DNA of 64,000 nt. It comes from Psococerastis gibbosa. Taxonomy: Eukaryota; Arthropoda; Insecta; Psocodea; Psocidae. The notes beneath the pieces are model-generated. The model was given only the letters and a program-made list of their open reading frames with translations, was not told where the DNA came from and did not search any database. A program made the position numbers and the translations under genes. This document shows, one piece after another, positions 48,301 to 59,199 of this stretch (positions are counted from its first letter, which is position 1; each line of letters starts with the position of its first letter). The stretch covers positions 7,626,001-7,690,000 of the forward strand of contig OZ020489.1 in NCBI GenBank assembly GCA_963971405.1, in the 5' to 3' direction.

Positions 48301-51229
48301 CACTATTTTGCACTTATATTTTCAAATTTTTTCCCCGGGGGAGAATAAGTATTTAAGCATTCCTTTGTAAGCTTTAAAAAAATATGTGCTTTCCTGCTGT
48401 TATAAAATACACAAATACATAAAATAAAATACACGAAACCCCACTATTTTGCACTTCAATTTTCAAATGTTTCCTCCGGGGGAGACCCCCGGGCCCCCCC
48501 TATTTCCAGCAAATTGGAAGAGCATTCAAATATACCTTTGCTAGCTTTAAAAAATCAATACTTTACTGACTGATTTTTCTTCCGGGGGAGACCCCCGGGC
48601 CCCCCTGTTTCCAGCTATATGAATAAGCATTATTGCTGCATTATTACTGCTGTTAAAATGTGTAAAACCCTACTATTTTTTTAATTTGGGCGCTAATTTC
48701 TATATGGTAGTTTCCATAGTTCGGTGGTTTTTACTCATTTTATAGTAAATATACTAAGTACTCTTTTTTGAAATGCTGTACTCTTTATTTTCCTTCCCAA
48801 AAGTCAGAAGTACTTTATTTCGAGAAAAAAAAGTTGGCAACCCTACATAGGTCGGTTGTCCTGGTATACGTTCTCGATGTCAACTTACACCGGCTACATG
48901 CGATGATGGTCAAGCTTAACATTGACGCAATGAAACAGGCGAAAACATGACTTAACCAAGTACAGAGTCCCACACTGGCTACATTTTCTGGCCATGCTTC
49001 GGAGGGCATGTAAAGCAGGCGGTCCCGGGCCTTCCTAGTTGAGTGTAAGAGAGGGCTTTATAGCCCTAACTCCGCTAGGTTGGCTTAGTAATAGAAACAA
49101 TAAAAAGTCTTTATTTAGATACGAATCAGTTCCATGGTAAATAATTTTCCTAATATTAAATTTCGGTTGTCTGGACTATCCCTACCCCAAAGCACTGAAT
49201 TGATCGATGGGATGATTGCATAGTCTAAAACGGGGAGACGAATATAATACAACACTGTTATAAAGTAATAATGGCAGGGTATGCAATGTATTGGGACATG
49301 AATTATCAATAATTTCTTCAAAAACCATATTTTATGAAAACCAAAGCTTTGGAAAGGAACCTGTTCAGTTTTGAAAGTTAGAAAGGATCGATAGCAACAG
49401 GTCCCCCAGAAAAGTTATTTTTTAGTAATTTTTCATGAAAATTTAACATTTTTTATTTTTTGCACCCTCAACCACTATCAAGGGGGAAGCGACCTAGTGG
49501 GGTTTGTTAACATTAATAGCGATTACATATTTTTATGTAAGTAAAATGTAAAAAAATAGTTGGAGTCGTTTTTGAGAAATTATTGTTTCCACTCGTACTT
49601 GGCGTAAGGGGAAGGCTTGTGTTCTTGGTGTTGGAGAGAAGGAAGTAGTCAAGGAACCACACCGGTTGGATTCAAAAACTAGTCCTTAACTAGTCTCGAC
49701 TATAGTTTTATTTAAGAAAATATGGGCAGACGCCCCATTTACAATACTGTGAGCCGATTGGTCCCCCACTCCAGTGCAACCCCAACCACTACCTCAGTGC
49801 CCGGAGAAGGCATTGGCGGATTAAGGCCCACCCCATTCACTCATTTAAATAATTTAATAGTGTTATATGAGCAACCTGTATAATGCTGTGTGTCTAAATT
49901 ATATTATATTATAATGAATATTATGTGTTCGCATGTTAGGCCAATTCCTGCTGGAAGTTGGCCTTACCAATTATTATGTTATTATTTTTTGCTTTTTGAG
50001 AGTTTGTGGGAGGTAAAATTGATTAAGTCTAAAATAGGAAAAATGGTCCCAGGATATGATCTTTGCGAACCTATACAAGCCAAATTTGCCCAGAAATCGA
50101 TGAACAGGCTAACCCACAAACAGACATTTTGTAAAATTAATTTCGTGGGTTTGTGGGACCTAAAAACGTGTAAAGCGACTGAAATCTCGAAATCGAAAAT
50201 TTCGATCATCACAAAGGTTTCCTCATGCTACTTATTATAAATAGGGAAGCAATAATACCAAGATAAGCGTTACTTAGGTGCCCATTCCATTGACCGGCTA
50301 GGGCTATTTCCAACAACGGTGACGTGGTAGCAGACATTCAAGACTTAGGTAGGTTTCCACCGACCGCGCATTGCAGAATTGACGGAAATGTATATTTTCC
50401 TCTATGCCATAGTTAAAATTGATCAATGATCATACAGTAAAATCACAAACAAACAAACTAAAATTAAAAAATGGCTTCATGGGATATGTTAATTACAAAC
50501 ATTTCAATAGATTTCTATTAAAAAAAAAAAAACATTTCCGTCAATGTCATTTGCAATCTGCAATGCGAGGTCGGTGGAAACGCACCTAAGTCTTGAATGT
50601 CTGCTACCACGTCACCGTTGTTGGAAATAGCTCTAGCCGGTCAATGGAATGGGCGCCTTAAATTTTAAGGATCGTTAGTCGGCTCAGGGCTTACTATGGA
50701 TTTTGAATTGAAAGCTAAAATAGTTAAAACATAGTTACTCACTTTGAATCATGGCAGCATCTGTAACTCCAACCGTCAGTTTCTTTTTGCAGCGTAAAAC
50801 GGCATCGGTCAATAAAATTTTATGTGCTGCGTGTAAGCGATCAAACGTGCCCCCGAGCACAACGTTTCCATACTGCTGAAGCTTCTTGCTAGCAATTATG
50901 GCCTCCTTTTTCACTCTTGGGATGGTAACAACCTTGTTTGACGTTGTACTAAAAGAACTTCCCTCAGTAATAAATATCCATTCCACCGTAGGTTTCGTTT
51001 GATTTGGCTTTCCGGTTTTCAGAAATTCCACGTTTATACGAACATCTACATTACTTGCCTGTTGGTGACACAATTTATACACTGTGGAAATAGTCGCAGG
51101 AATTGCTTCAGTGGGGTTGCCTGTGTCTGCTTCATTTATGTCAACAATAAGTTGTGCAAGATTATTATTTTTCACAATTTCGGTGGCTCCAAATATGTCT
51201 TTCAGATTTGTCGGAAAGTACCCAACCAT
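39171..51229 (-). CDS. Coasy: Bifunctional CoA synthase (phosphopantetheine adenylyltransferase / dephospho-CoA kinase), 6 exons
   Basis: Exons 50743-51229, 45963-46162, 44426-44572, 42931-43185, 40164-40349 and 39171-39386 join in frame to 496 aa plus TAG. Residues about 118-275 are the PPAT domain: GGTFDRLHAAH (126-136), VLWELIEPTETR, PLVADF..ISSSNQRRRLLG. Residues 285-490 are the dephospho-CoA kinase: P-loop GGIASGKS (294-301), DCDKVAHKLY, VVLEAAVLLRAGW. Together they catalyse the last two steps of CoA synthesis. The N-terminal 110 residues match the family's poorly conserved regulatory part. The frame stays open upstream of the chosen Met to an acceptor-like CGACAG at 51263, so a short 5' exon may exist. 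Introns hold LINE, hAT, piggyBac-like and MITE insertions. Confidence 0.94.
39390..40163. other. CoA synthase intron 5
   Basis: AT-rich, no exon or repeat end identified. Confidence 0.4.
40164..40349 (-). CDS. Coasy: CoA synthase exon: kinase middle
   Basis: DEMEKLNNLLWPAILEA, EVVVLEAAVLLRAGWHNTV, QVWTSIIPPQE; acceptor ttttag, donor gtatgt. Confidence 0.94.
40350..41372. other. CoA synthase intron 4, part with little signal
   Basis: Around 40370-40520 the plus strand has a basic reading (KIRRGRHR) that could be LINE-tail debris, not firm. 40905-40975 resembles the edge of repeat R4. No exon seen. Confidence 0.35.
41373..42630 (-). mobile_element. CR1/L2-like LINE, 5'-truncated, with (GTAA)n 3' end
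   Basis: Minus strand carries the RT catalytic motif IISYADDSAILVSG, NKLSLNYDKTYYMTF, then IKYLGVLIDENLKWH and SIAQYAVAAWGG to a C-terminal stop at 41624. Only one nonsense codon (TAA at 42233) interrupts about 340 codons, so the copy is young. The 3' end is a GTAA microsatellite at 41373-41400; the 5' end is lost near 42630, where repeat R4 begins. Confidence 0.82.
42636..42842 (+). repeat. Dispersed repeat R4
   Basis: AGCGGGCAAGCGTTGGGGGA, CTGCAACATAAAAAATCAG, GGGAACCACCCGCTTACAG; abuts the truncated LINE end. Confidence 0.55.
42931..43185 (-). CDS. Coasy: CoA synthase exon: kinase P-loop
   Basis: LPDRPYLIGLTGGIASGKS, then GAGLVDCDKVAHKLY and DRRTLGSIVFNSK; acceptor gtttcag, donor gtaaga. 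Confidence 0.95.
43186..43529. other. CoA synthase intron 3 segment
   Basis: C-run at 43437-43450; no exon found. Confidence 0.4.
43530..44165 (-). pseudogene. LINE-C C-terminal ORF fragment
   Basis: 166-aa open frame: EKVKSTFLKRVLYVSKYTKS, RLVYVMAREKFFIEDLQ, ending in a Cys-rich CNRTGYHEADASCICTLCGG. The KR.LY..KYT.SRLVY pattern is that of LINE C-terminal regions; family not assigned. The 3' UTR is shared with 36805-37005. Confidence 0.65.
44426..44572 (-). CDS. Coasy: CoA synthase exon: PPAT end
   Basis: ARKENNLSELFIHTVPLV and ISSSNQRRRLLGTTLRPPQ; acceptor tttacag, donor gtaagt. Confidence 0.94.
44601..45577. mobile_element. piggyBac-like element, internally deleted, in CoA synthase intron 2
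   Basis: Flanked by TTAA on both sides (44597-44600, 45578-45581). Ends CACTGTGCCGGCCG and CTCTGTGCCGGCCG (inverted). A second inverted pair lies inside: TGACATACGTTAACGGCCG (44622-44640) against CGGCCGGCAACGTATGTCA (45382-45400). A 126-aa minus frame (45024-45404) includes KDWHIFYFFSVIDLNIAYG, reminiscent of the conserved W..FF..IDL.NAY segment of piggyBac transposases, but the match is weak. Confidence 0.72.
45963..46162 (-). CDS. Coasy: CoA synthase exon: PPAT middle
   Basis: KVLWELIEPTETRIAKVLEF to YGPTRHDPEFEMIVVSEETA; acceptor attccag, donor gtattt. Confidence 0.94.
46239..46381. mobile_element. Hairpin MITE, ATT-flanked
   Basis: Ends GGCGCAGATTCCACCAACG and CGTTGGTGGAATCAACGCC, arms TAGCAGACATTTTTAGAC. 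Flank ATT on both sides (46236-46238, 46382-46384). It lies 77 bp upstream of a CoA synthase acceptor. Confidence 0.82.
46793..46832 (+). mobile_element. hAT-like left end
   Basis: CAGTGGCGGGTCCAGAAAGG is a hAT-type terminus. The matching right end was not found; LINE-A copy 2 and a minisatellite follow. Confidence 0.45.
46845..47899 (-). mobile_element. LINE-A copy 2, 5'-truncated
   Basis: Nearly identical to 7529-8578 of copy 1 and flanked by perfect 12-bp duplications GCGTACACTATA (46833-46844, 47900-47911). It holds the RNase H domain: DWLHVYADGSYIPE, GEMCAIIEAA, FLIDSQAAI, GNEKADEMAKKG. It keeps frame at both homopolymers that break copy 1 but has its own stops (TAA near 47785, TAG at 47219). 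Confidence 0.95.
47995..48670 (+). repeat. Minisatellite, about five units of 100-150 bp
   Basis: Units share AACCCCACTATTTTGCACTT, CAAATTTTTCCCCCGGGGGAG, AATAAGTATTTAAGCATTCC and CTTTCCTGCTGTTAAAAT. Unit length varies through indels. Each unit has the self-complementary core CCCCCGGGGG or CTCCGGGGGAG. Confidence 0.8.
48862..48965 (+). repeat. Dispersed repeat V, uninterrupted copy
   Basis: Encodes VLDVNLHRLHAMMVKL and NIDAMKQAK, then CATGACTTAACCAAGTACAG, the site that carries a MITE in the copy at 25365. Confidence 0.55.
48966..49120 (+). repeat. SINE-1, 5'-truncated copy
   Basis: Starts inside the B box (GAGTCCCACACTGGC) and runs to the 3' end GGTTGGCTTAGTAAT. Confidence 0.82.
49121..50270. 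other. CoA synthase intron 1 segment
   Basis: Contains a hAT-like end motif GGCATTGGCGGATTAAGGCC at 49809-49828 and a 116-codon plus frame without recognisable motifs. No exon supported. Confidence 0.35.
50277..50657. mobile_element. Nested hairpin MITE in CoA synthase intron 1
   Basis: Ends GGTGCCCATTCCATTGACC and complement with TTA on both sides (50274-50276, 50658-50660). Inner hairpin between GACTTA and TAAGTC. It lies 85 bp beyond an exon donor. Confidence 0.9.
50743..51229 (-). CDS. Coasy: CoA synthase exon 1 (or 2): N-terminus and PPAT start
   Basis: Residues 1-163 with GGTFDRLHAAH and LTVGVTDAAMIQ; donor gtgagt. Start Met uncertain because the frame ASNTFQLARK precedes it without a stop. 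Confidence 0.88.
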
Positions 51230-51881
51230 TTTTCGTGCTAATTGAAACGTATTTGAAGCACCTGTCGACAGGAAGTGGCATATTTAGTCGGAAAACTCTT
51301 CAAATGTTCTTATGTTTTACTTTGCTGATTTTTTGGTGGAAAATTTTTTTTCGTGTCCGGGGTAGAGATTCCTTGTTTCTGGTCTCAGCCAAAGAAAGAA
51401 CTAACTTAACTACGAAATAAAAACTGTATTTCTCACATTGCATTGTCGCGTTGATATATTGTACATTGATGAAAAATGAATGTCTCGGTGGACTTTTGAA
51501 TAATGTTTCTATCATTATAATATTAGGTTGGGCAAGCCGCAAATTTAAGAATAGACTACCTACCGACAGTAGTCTAACAAGTTATAGGACAAGAATATTA
51601 TCAGCAACAAAATTATACCTTATATTAGTTATATATAACCTTCTATTGACCTACCTGTTATTTTATTCATTTCCACATAGCGAATAATAGATATAGATTA
51701 TCTTTGATCAAATGGTACGTCACCGAAGATTATTTAAATATTCGAATTAGCCCTATAAAAATTTAAATATTAGGCATCATTGTGTACATTTGTCATTTGT
51801 TTACAATAGGCGTGGTATTAGAATTTACGGACGTCACCAATATTGGCGCGAAAGATTAATTTTAATGCTGCAGCTGCATTA

Positions 51882-52023
51882 GGGCCCCATTCCACATACG
51901 TACAACGTCAATGAAAATTATGAAATTGATGGTGGCAGCAGAATTTTTAGTATGTAAAAATGTCTGCTGCCACCATCAATTTCATAATTTTCATTGACGT
52001 TGTACGTATGTGGAATACCCCCC
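51882..52023. mobile_element. Hairpin MITE upstream of CoA synthase
   Basis: Ends GGGCCCCATTCCACATACG and complement (GGGGGGTATTCCAC), TTA on both sides (51879-51881, 52024-52026). Arms CAATGAAAATTATGAAATTG are shared with 14144-14582. Confidence 0.87.
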
Positions 52024-52026
52024 TTA

Positions 52027-52548
52027 GTTCAAACGGTCGAAACATTCCTCATTAGGGATCAGTCATTGAGAGAGGCTGACATAGGCCAGCAGCCGACCAA
52101 TATATAATATATTTATTATTTTTATACACGGGTCAATTTTGTTTGTGTGCCTTAATAAAACATGGCCTCCCTATTGAACACTAAGACAAGGGTCGTTATA
52201 TTGTCATTTTTTACATTTTATTGTATCAAAGCATCATCGGAAAGTATTTACCATCGTTTTTTATTGAAGAGTACGACAAAAGAAGCTATTATACTTAAGA
52301 ATAAATAACTAAAACAGAGGATCATTTCAAGAGAAGCATGTTTGGCTTTAAAATAGGCTAAGTTATATTTTCAGAATTTTCCTCCATCACTGAAAATGTT
52401 TTCGGCTGCAAGTGTAACCGCTATGCATTTGCGGGGACCACTTAGACCACAGAATACTATAATATAGACTAATAAGAATTCCTACACATTGTATACATAC
52501 AGAATTTGTACCGACTAAAACTCCAGCCAATATGCAATGGTAAAACTT
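52027..52548. other. Spacer
   Basis: No gene or repeat identified. Confidence 0.35.
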
Positions 52549-52722
52549 CGATGGCCAAGTGGTAGCGTGCTTGCACTTGTGCTAGTCTCTACACGCCATG
52601 CGATCGGAGACGTGTCGTAGCTCGACACAAGTACCCATTAGGTAACTTAGTGAGGCGACTGAAGAGGTCAATCGGACACATTCATTGAATTGTTTGTATG
52701 CGATTAACATTTATAAAAAAAA
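52549..52722 (+). repeat. SINE-2 copy (tRNA-like head)
   Basis: SINE-2 is a family of about 170 bp. It has A box TGGCCAAGTGG, a degenerate B box region (GCGATCGGAGACG), body GAGGCGACTGAAGAGGTCAA and 3' end TTGTATGCGATTAAC plus A-tail. This copy is full length and ends directly before a LINE relic. Confidence 0.85.
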
Positions 52723-52737
52723 ACGCTTACAATTATG

Positions 52738-53279
52738 TTATTCATGGAGGCAGCTACTGAACCAACTCATAGGGCAAGGTCGGGAGTTGGTGATGCAGTG
52801 GATTCCGAGTCACGTCGACATACTCGGAAATGAAAAGGCGGACTTCTTGGCAATGACGGGCACAAAACTACCTCAGACTAGCAAAGCAACACCCCTCACG
52901 GCTGTGAGAGTCCTCAAAGACATATCAGTACGGAGGACAAACCAGGATAGACTGCGACTAGCCTCAAGTGGAAAACAAATGGAGCACACTGTTAAACAAA
53001 CCCACCCGTAAAGAAGAACCTACCACGGCTCACTTCAGTAGCAGTCTTCAGAACAACAACCGGGCACGATCTTTTGGCATCCCACCTCCACCGAATTGGA
53101 ATATTGAGGTCCCCCGACTGCGTCCTGTGCGGGAGCACCCCTATGGTCGCCAGCCACCTCATGGACTGCCCGATGCTTGATGATGAAACGATCGACTTAC
53201 CGGAGATGAACACACGGCACATCTATACTGGTCAGCGCGGCGCCTGATGGCAGAAATGCCAAGGGTGGGCGTTGGCTAG
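52738..53279 (+). pseudogene. LINE RNase H/C-terminal relic
   Basis: ELVMQWIPSHVDILGNEKAD (RNase H), then frameshifted linker, then WSARRLMAEMPRVGVG with stop, the same ending as LINE-A (LLPQTGVG) and the 20500 relic. Its last bases GTTGGCTAGTAAG resemble the SINE-1 tail. Confidence 0.8.
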
Positions 53280-53585
53280 TAAGTATGTTATTCATAGGCA
53301 GACCTTGATTCTAAGGCTGTAAGGTGTATTTAAGAAATTTACGAAATAAGCATCCGGTAAGACAAATGGTGACACCATAACTCAAGCTAGTTATGGCAAC
53401 TTGGAAATTCCTGGCTGTTAGCTTACTTTCGACCCTATTTTTAGTCTTGCGCCTGCTACATTATATCATTGAATATATAACACTATACGGTAGGTAGTGT
53501 TATATATTCAACGATTATATCTATTTATCATTTTGCTCCTCAACGAACAATTAGCGAGTACCTAACTATTTAAATATTTTCGACT
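53280..53585. other. Spacer with a short hairpin
   Basis: ATTGAATATATAACACTA (53469-53486) and TAGTGTTATATATTCAACG form a 50-bp hairpin; otherwise empty. Confidence 0.5.
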
Positions 53586-53759
53586 TCGATGCCCAGGTGG
53601 TAACGTGCTTGCACTTGTGCGAGTCTTACACGCCATGCAATCGGAGACGTGTCGTACTCATCACGGGTAATAACCTACAGAGGCGACTGAAAAGGTCAAT
53701 CGGATACATTCATTAAATTGTTTGTATGCGATTAATCTTTTTTCAAAAAAAAAAAAAAG
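53586..53759 (+). repeat. SINE-2 copy with A-tail
   Basis: Close to the copy at 33832 (both read AATAACCTACAGAGGCG in place of the ACTTAGTGAGGCG variant), which defines a SINE-2 subfamily. Confidence 0.83.
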
Positions 53760-56449
53760 AATTCGTTGGGATCTATTATGATAGGTAAGTTGTAAAACAA
53801 GTAAATACACCCAATATTATTATGACAAGCTATATACTTTGCATCAAAATAATGTCCACTTTCCTACGAAATCCACACAGGTGCTGTAAAAAATATTTTT
53901 TTTTCATCATATAAAAACAATATCGATTATTTTCGATTATCAATTTCTTCGATACTTTTGACAGCACGTGGATTCCGTAAATGGACCTGATACCTACTAA
54001 ATGTAAAGCAACACGCATGATTATACACTTACAATAATATTAGCATTTAACGTTTAAATTTGCAGGCAGAAAGAATACTGAGCCTACGAATGTCTATGTT
54101 CCTTTAACATTTATATGTAAGAGAACGCTATTGAAATAACAATTAAAAGGTGTCTTGACTGGTGATAACCTTCTTCCATCTTGAAAATGTAAAATAATAA
54201 GCTCACTGATCACATGGTTGCTTTCTGTCAGTTTTTCATGTAGTAAATTGGGCATATTTTAAATAAAATGGCTTACACACATGCTCGATAATGGACCGTT
54301 TAGTCAAAAATGAGGCAATAAAAAACTGACAGACTTACAAGCTGTGATATTTTATTTTTAAGTGAAATTATGCATTAAATTGTTTGCATGCCATTAACCT
54401 TTAAGAAAGGCATTGATTTTAGCGTATAATTGGGACGCCACTAAATGTTTTTTTCATAATATGCTCAATATCTACAGTAAGTATCCATATTCGACAATCA
54501 TCAGCTGAGTAATACGATCGGGGCTATAAATTTTCAGGACACAGAAAATATCTGCGCTCACCTGTTTCCTAACTAATAATACCCACGCAAAATAAATACC
54601 TACCCCAAAACAAATCTACACCACTATGCTCTACTCCTTAAGGTAAGGCCGAAGAAAGCTAAAAAGAGACCTCTAGCAATATTTATTGACTACACTTGAT
54701 TACTGCTGACATCATTCAGAAAAAGAAGTAACTACCCACATTATTTGCAATACTTTTGCATAGAATAGTATGAAGACTACACCTTAGATAACCATTAACA
54801 GCTATTGTGATAACAACTTAGGGTTTAAAAGTCGAATACAACAATAGGACCATTAATTGCAATCAGTTGAGTGGATAATGGTTATCCGTGGCGCAGTCTT
54901 ATTAGAACGCATTCTTTAGTTCAGTAGAAGACCGCGAACATCATAGTTATAGCACTTAACAGTAAATGTAGCCAAAAAAAATATCTAGAGTACTATAAAG
55001 GAATGGCTACAGATGAAACCTTCACCAAAACTCCGACCCAACCCTAAGTTCTAAAACACCAATCAGACACTTTATAATATTAATAAGAAAATCCTAATAG
55101 CTTACTTCTAATTTTAATGCTAATACATAATAATTATAGGTATTACTTCACACCCACTATTTAATATAGGAAAAATAATAAAATGGAAATTATGCATTAA
55201 TTCTATGCAAAGTACGGTATAGCTTGTACGGTACACTATTGAGAAAATACACACCACTCACCCCCAGTGGTCTCCACAACGGACACAGAGGACAACTCAC
55301 ACTTCTATTAAGGGTGGGGCCCAGTTTCAAGGACATAAGATCAGTAGAGGAATATTTAATCCTATAAAATATGATAGTTTGTTTACATTACATCAATATA
55401 ATAATGAAGATAAAATAGAATTTTTTATTTAATGAATTTAATAAATATAGCTGCGTTAAGGTTCATTGCCATTTTGAAGCGGGCAATGGAAAAGTAATTA
55501 AGAACCAACCATAAAAATTAGTAACCTATATTAAATTTAATAAATATTTCATTGCGCCAACTCAAAGAGAACAAAGTAACAGGGGTACTCACAAATCGAA
55601 TGGTAGGGTATGAAACTTAGCAAAAATGTGAAATTAGACATGAAATGTAAATAAATGAACAGAACGTCGTATGCCTGATGATACACCGTAACTCAACAAA
55701 ACTACATTTTACAGTAGACAAGAAAAACAGTTCATTCCTTATTACCATAATAAATAGGCAAGCAAACAAAAATACGCTGTGTATTTCTAATGAGTTATAG
55801 CTTTCAAAAGAATACGTTTAAAGGCATAAACAGCTTAATGGAAAATGCATCCACTAATTTAGCCCTGATTAAAAAAAAAACTCACATTTTCGTCAGAAAT
55901 GTCAGTAACGGCGTATTCCTAGGCATACGACAATAATTTCTTTGTTTACTTATGTACATTTTACTTCGAACTGAGTGTCCTACGTTACCATAACAAAAGC
56001 AATTAAGACCATAGTGCAATATATTTGAGGAGGTCCCGTGCATGACATGGCGCGTAGATTTTTGAGCTACCCAATTACTGGGATCTACATTAACTAAAAA
56101 TTACGAACAAAATCCATTGGCGTAAGTTGCCATAATACCTGGGGGGTCTTAGGACTCCATGTATACTGTGCACCATGCGATCTGTAAATATCCCTTATGT
56201 GTAGCATTGGAAAATCCAAGCATCTTATCTTCAGCACATCAAACAAGACACCACCCTTAAGGCTGACATCTGTATAACTACATACCAATAGAAGGACTTC
56301 AGCTTTGAAGACTGCCTTTGATATCATTAATGATTTGAAACTGTCATAATCATTAATACTGTAAGTCCTTTTAATTCTAATACAGCAGAGCCACAACTCG
56401 TAAAAAACCAAAGCCCTGATCATACAAGACAACAATATTCTTGTCCTTA
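53760..56449. other. Spacer between CoA synthase and loqs
   Basis: AT-rich with only a SINE-2 tail fragment (54372-54405). A 113-codon minus frame at 56094-56435 has no recognised motif; it lies downstream of loqs on the same strand, too far to call UTR. Confidence 0.4.
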
Positions 56450-56751
56450 GGCGCCCATTCCACCGACCGGCTAGGGCTATTTACAAAAACGGTGACGTGG
56501 TAGCAGACATTCAAGACTTAGGTGGCGTTTCCACCGACCTTGAATTGCAGAATGCAAATGACATTGACGGAAATTAGTTTGTGATTTTAATGTATGATCA
56601 TTGATCAATTTTAACTATGTCATAGAGGAAAATAAACATTTCCGTCAATTCTGCAATGCGAGGTCGGTGGAAACCCCGCCTAAGTCTTGAATGTCTGCTA
56701 CCACGTCACTGTTTTTGTAAATAGCCCTAGTCGGTCGGTGGAATGGGCGCC
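56450..56751. mobile_element. Nested hairpin MITE, TTA-flanked
   Basis: Ends GGCGCCCATTCCACCGACC and complement with TTA on both sides (56447-56449, 56752-56754). The inner hairpin has lost much of its loop, making this the shortest nested copy (302 bp). Confidence 0.9.
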
Positions 56752-59199
56752 TTACACTATATGCACGTCAAATCAATTGTCAAGTATAGGGGCGATGCAA
56801 AGTTGCCAGAATTTCATTAAAAGAATCGACTTGCATATGCGGCACAATTGTAAGAGCCATCTATTCAAATTACACCAGGAAATTAACTTGTCCCCTTGTA
56901 TGAAAGGTCTTTTGACCTGAGCTCTCCAAACATTGAGAAGTAAACTGAAATAACTGTGAAGAAGAAGCTCTTCAAGACCAGCTATGCCGAACCATTCGCC
57001 CGGCACTAAAGGGAACCAGAAGTTCTGAAGTTGCAAAACAGATATACAACATAGCTACCAATTAACCTCAAATTTTGCAGAAAGACATGTGCCAGTGTGC
57101 CAAATTTGAACCAATTGACTGAGTTAACATAATTTAACTTGATATCTTACCTACAGCATTCTTTTGTTCCTCTCGTTCCTTTAAATTCTCACTAGAGATA
57201 AATACACTCAACTTTTCGTAAATACCTTCTTGAGTGCTTAGATTGTCATATGTAAGATGATTTGTCCGAGGTAATCATACAACTATACAACGACCACAAT
57301 TTTATGTTGTTAATTGTTTTCATTACAATCCATTATGCTTATCCGAACAAGGTCATCTTACGTTCATTCCTACTTCAATCTACGCTCTTGACAAGGTAGA
57401 ACAGAAAAACTTCAAATACACCACTCCCCAATCTTCGAAGAACTCTAGTAATTTCGGTCGAATAAAAACACAACATGGTAGGCCCAAAATAGTTAAAAAA
57501 AAGGTGATATTTTAGGTTACGCAGTAATTTTAAACATTGTCCTACATAAACTGCAAAACAGGACACAATGGATGAACAGGAGAAAAATATCATACTAGGG
57601 TATGGACTGACTTGCTGTGGATTCACATTGATAACAGCTGGAACTTGGATAAATAAAAATTACAATTATTACACTGTGGTTTAGTTGAACAGTATCAACT
57701 CATACACAAAATCATTTAGATTGACTTTAAAAATTACCAAATTAAATAATAAATGAATATTTATCCAACTACCAGCTACTAAATACTAACGGATAATAAT
57801 TAAGTTCAGACAACTTTTTGGCTTTAATTAATTAATTAATTTGATCATTCTCATAACTCATTCATGGAGTAACCCAATTAATAAAATAATTAAGAATTAA
57901 TCATTGATGTTCAGTTGATAGCATTCATTATTAACATCACAGCAAATATGAACAATACTAGAAAATGCTATATTAATATCTGCAATATGTAGCTAAACAC
58001 ATTCCTGTAATTGGATACCTAAACAGAATCCTAAAAGTGAAGAAATTTCATATTGTAGAAATATTAGATGGTGAAGGTAAATCAATTAATGAGTTGTTAA
58101 TTATTTTAATGGGAGGACAGTCCGATGTAAACCGATATTTACAAAAAGAAAAAAGATATTCAACCGATATTAATTAATTAAAGAATTAAAAAAGACCCAA
58201 AAAACATTTAGAAAAGCACTGTAGACTGCCTAACAACAGATAGGCATTGAAGAAACAGTCTCTCCCACTAAAAAGTGCTAACCTAAGCAAAACCGCCATA
58301 TTTTTAAAGGAGCGTTCCAAATTGGTACAATTTAGAGCCCACTATACTATTTGTCAATTTTCTATTAACAGCCATTTCGTGCGATTGCAACTAACTGAAA
58401 TGAATTCAGCTAGCCTGCAACAAACCATTCTTTATTATGATTTGTTACAAATTAAAAATCGACAGAAATAGTAAATGCTTTATCACACTCACTTCAATCA
58501 GACCATAAAGCAACCACGTTTTGACTTAACTGAGCACTTTATAGTGGAACTGACTTTCATGCACAATAGACAAAATATGGAGCAGAGATGAGGAAGGGCA
58601 CACATTATAAGACATTCTTATTTCAACTTCTACGGGCCTAACATGCCGTTAAAACAATAACCTAACCTGGGGGGTAAAAAATTCAAGACACTTTTAGACA
58701 GCAAAGTGCTACTCTAAAATTGTTCTTTTTTTACATTTTCAGCCAAAAATTAAGCTATTGATAAACGGCATGGTAGGCTCACCGCAGATGGCGAGCGGGT
58801 CATTATAAATTCACCCGCAAAAAAAATCGGACAAGTAGAAATTTTAACCGACTAAATCTGAGTCAAGTAAACCTTTAGGCAGGTTCTGCTATCAAACGGC
58901 AAAGGGTTGTTTTACACACGTAAAAGGCCGACAGCCCAATGTGTCCCCTCTGCTCGTTGGAGGAGGGTACTGGAGATCACTGCCCTGACCCACAGGGGTG
59001 TTGCCGAACACCGCATCAATGGGCTAAACAACCAAGGACGGTCGTTGGTTGAATTAAATAAGTACACCTAAAACCACTCCCCCACCTCTTCCTACCACAA
59101 GTGCTTCTAGAAATTTTGGAATTTTAAAACAAAATGAGAATAAGTAAAAAAATGTATTGAAGAAAGGATTACTGGTTGGATTCCGATGGGATGTACTGC
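56752..59199. other. Region 3' of loqs
   Basis: Probably includes the loqs 3' UTR next to 59199. No other gene or repeat is supported; the rest is AT-rich. Confidence 0.4.

Noticed and set aside
49890..50240. 116-codon plus-strand open frame in CoA synthase intron 1
   Set aside because: Low-complexity Lys/Ile-rich translation with no motif, antisense to the gene.
56094..56435. 113-codon minus-strand open frame
   Set aside because: No recognisable domain, no splice partners and AT-rich surroundings; a chance frame is more likely.
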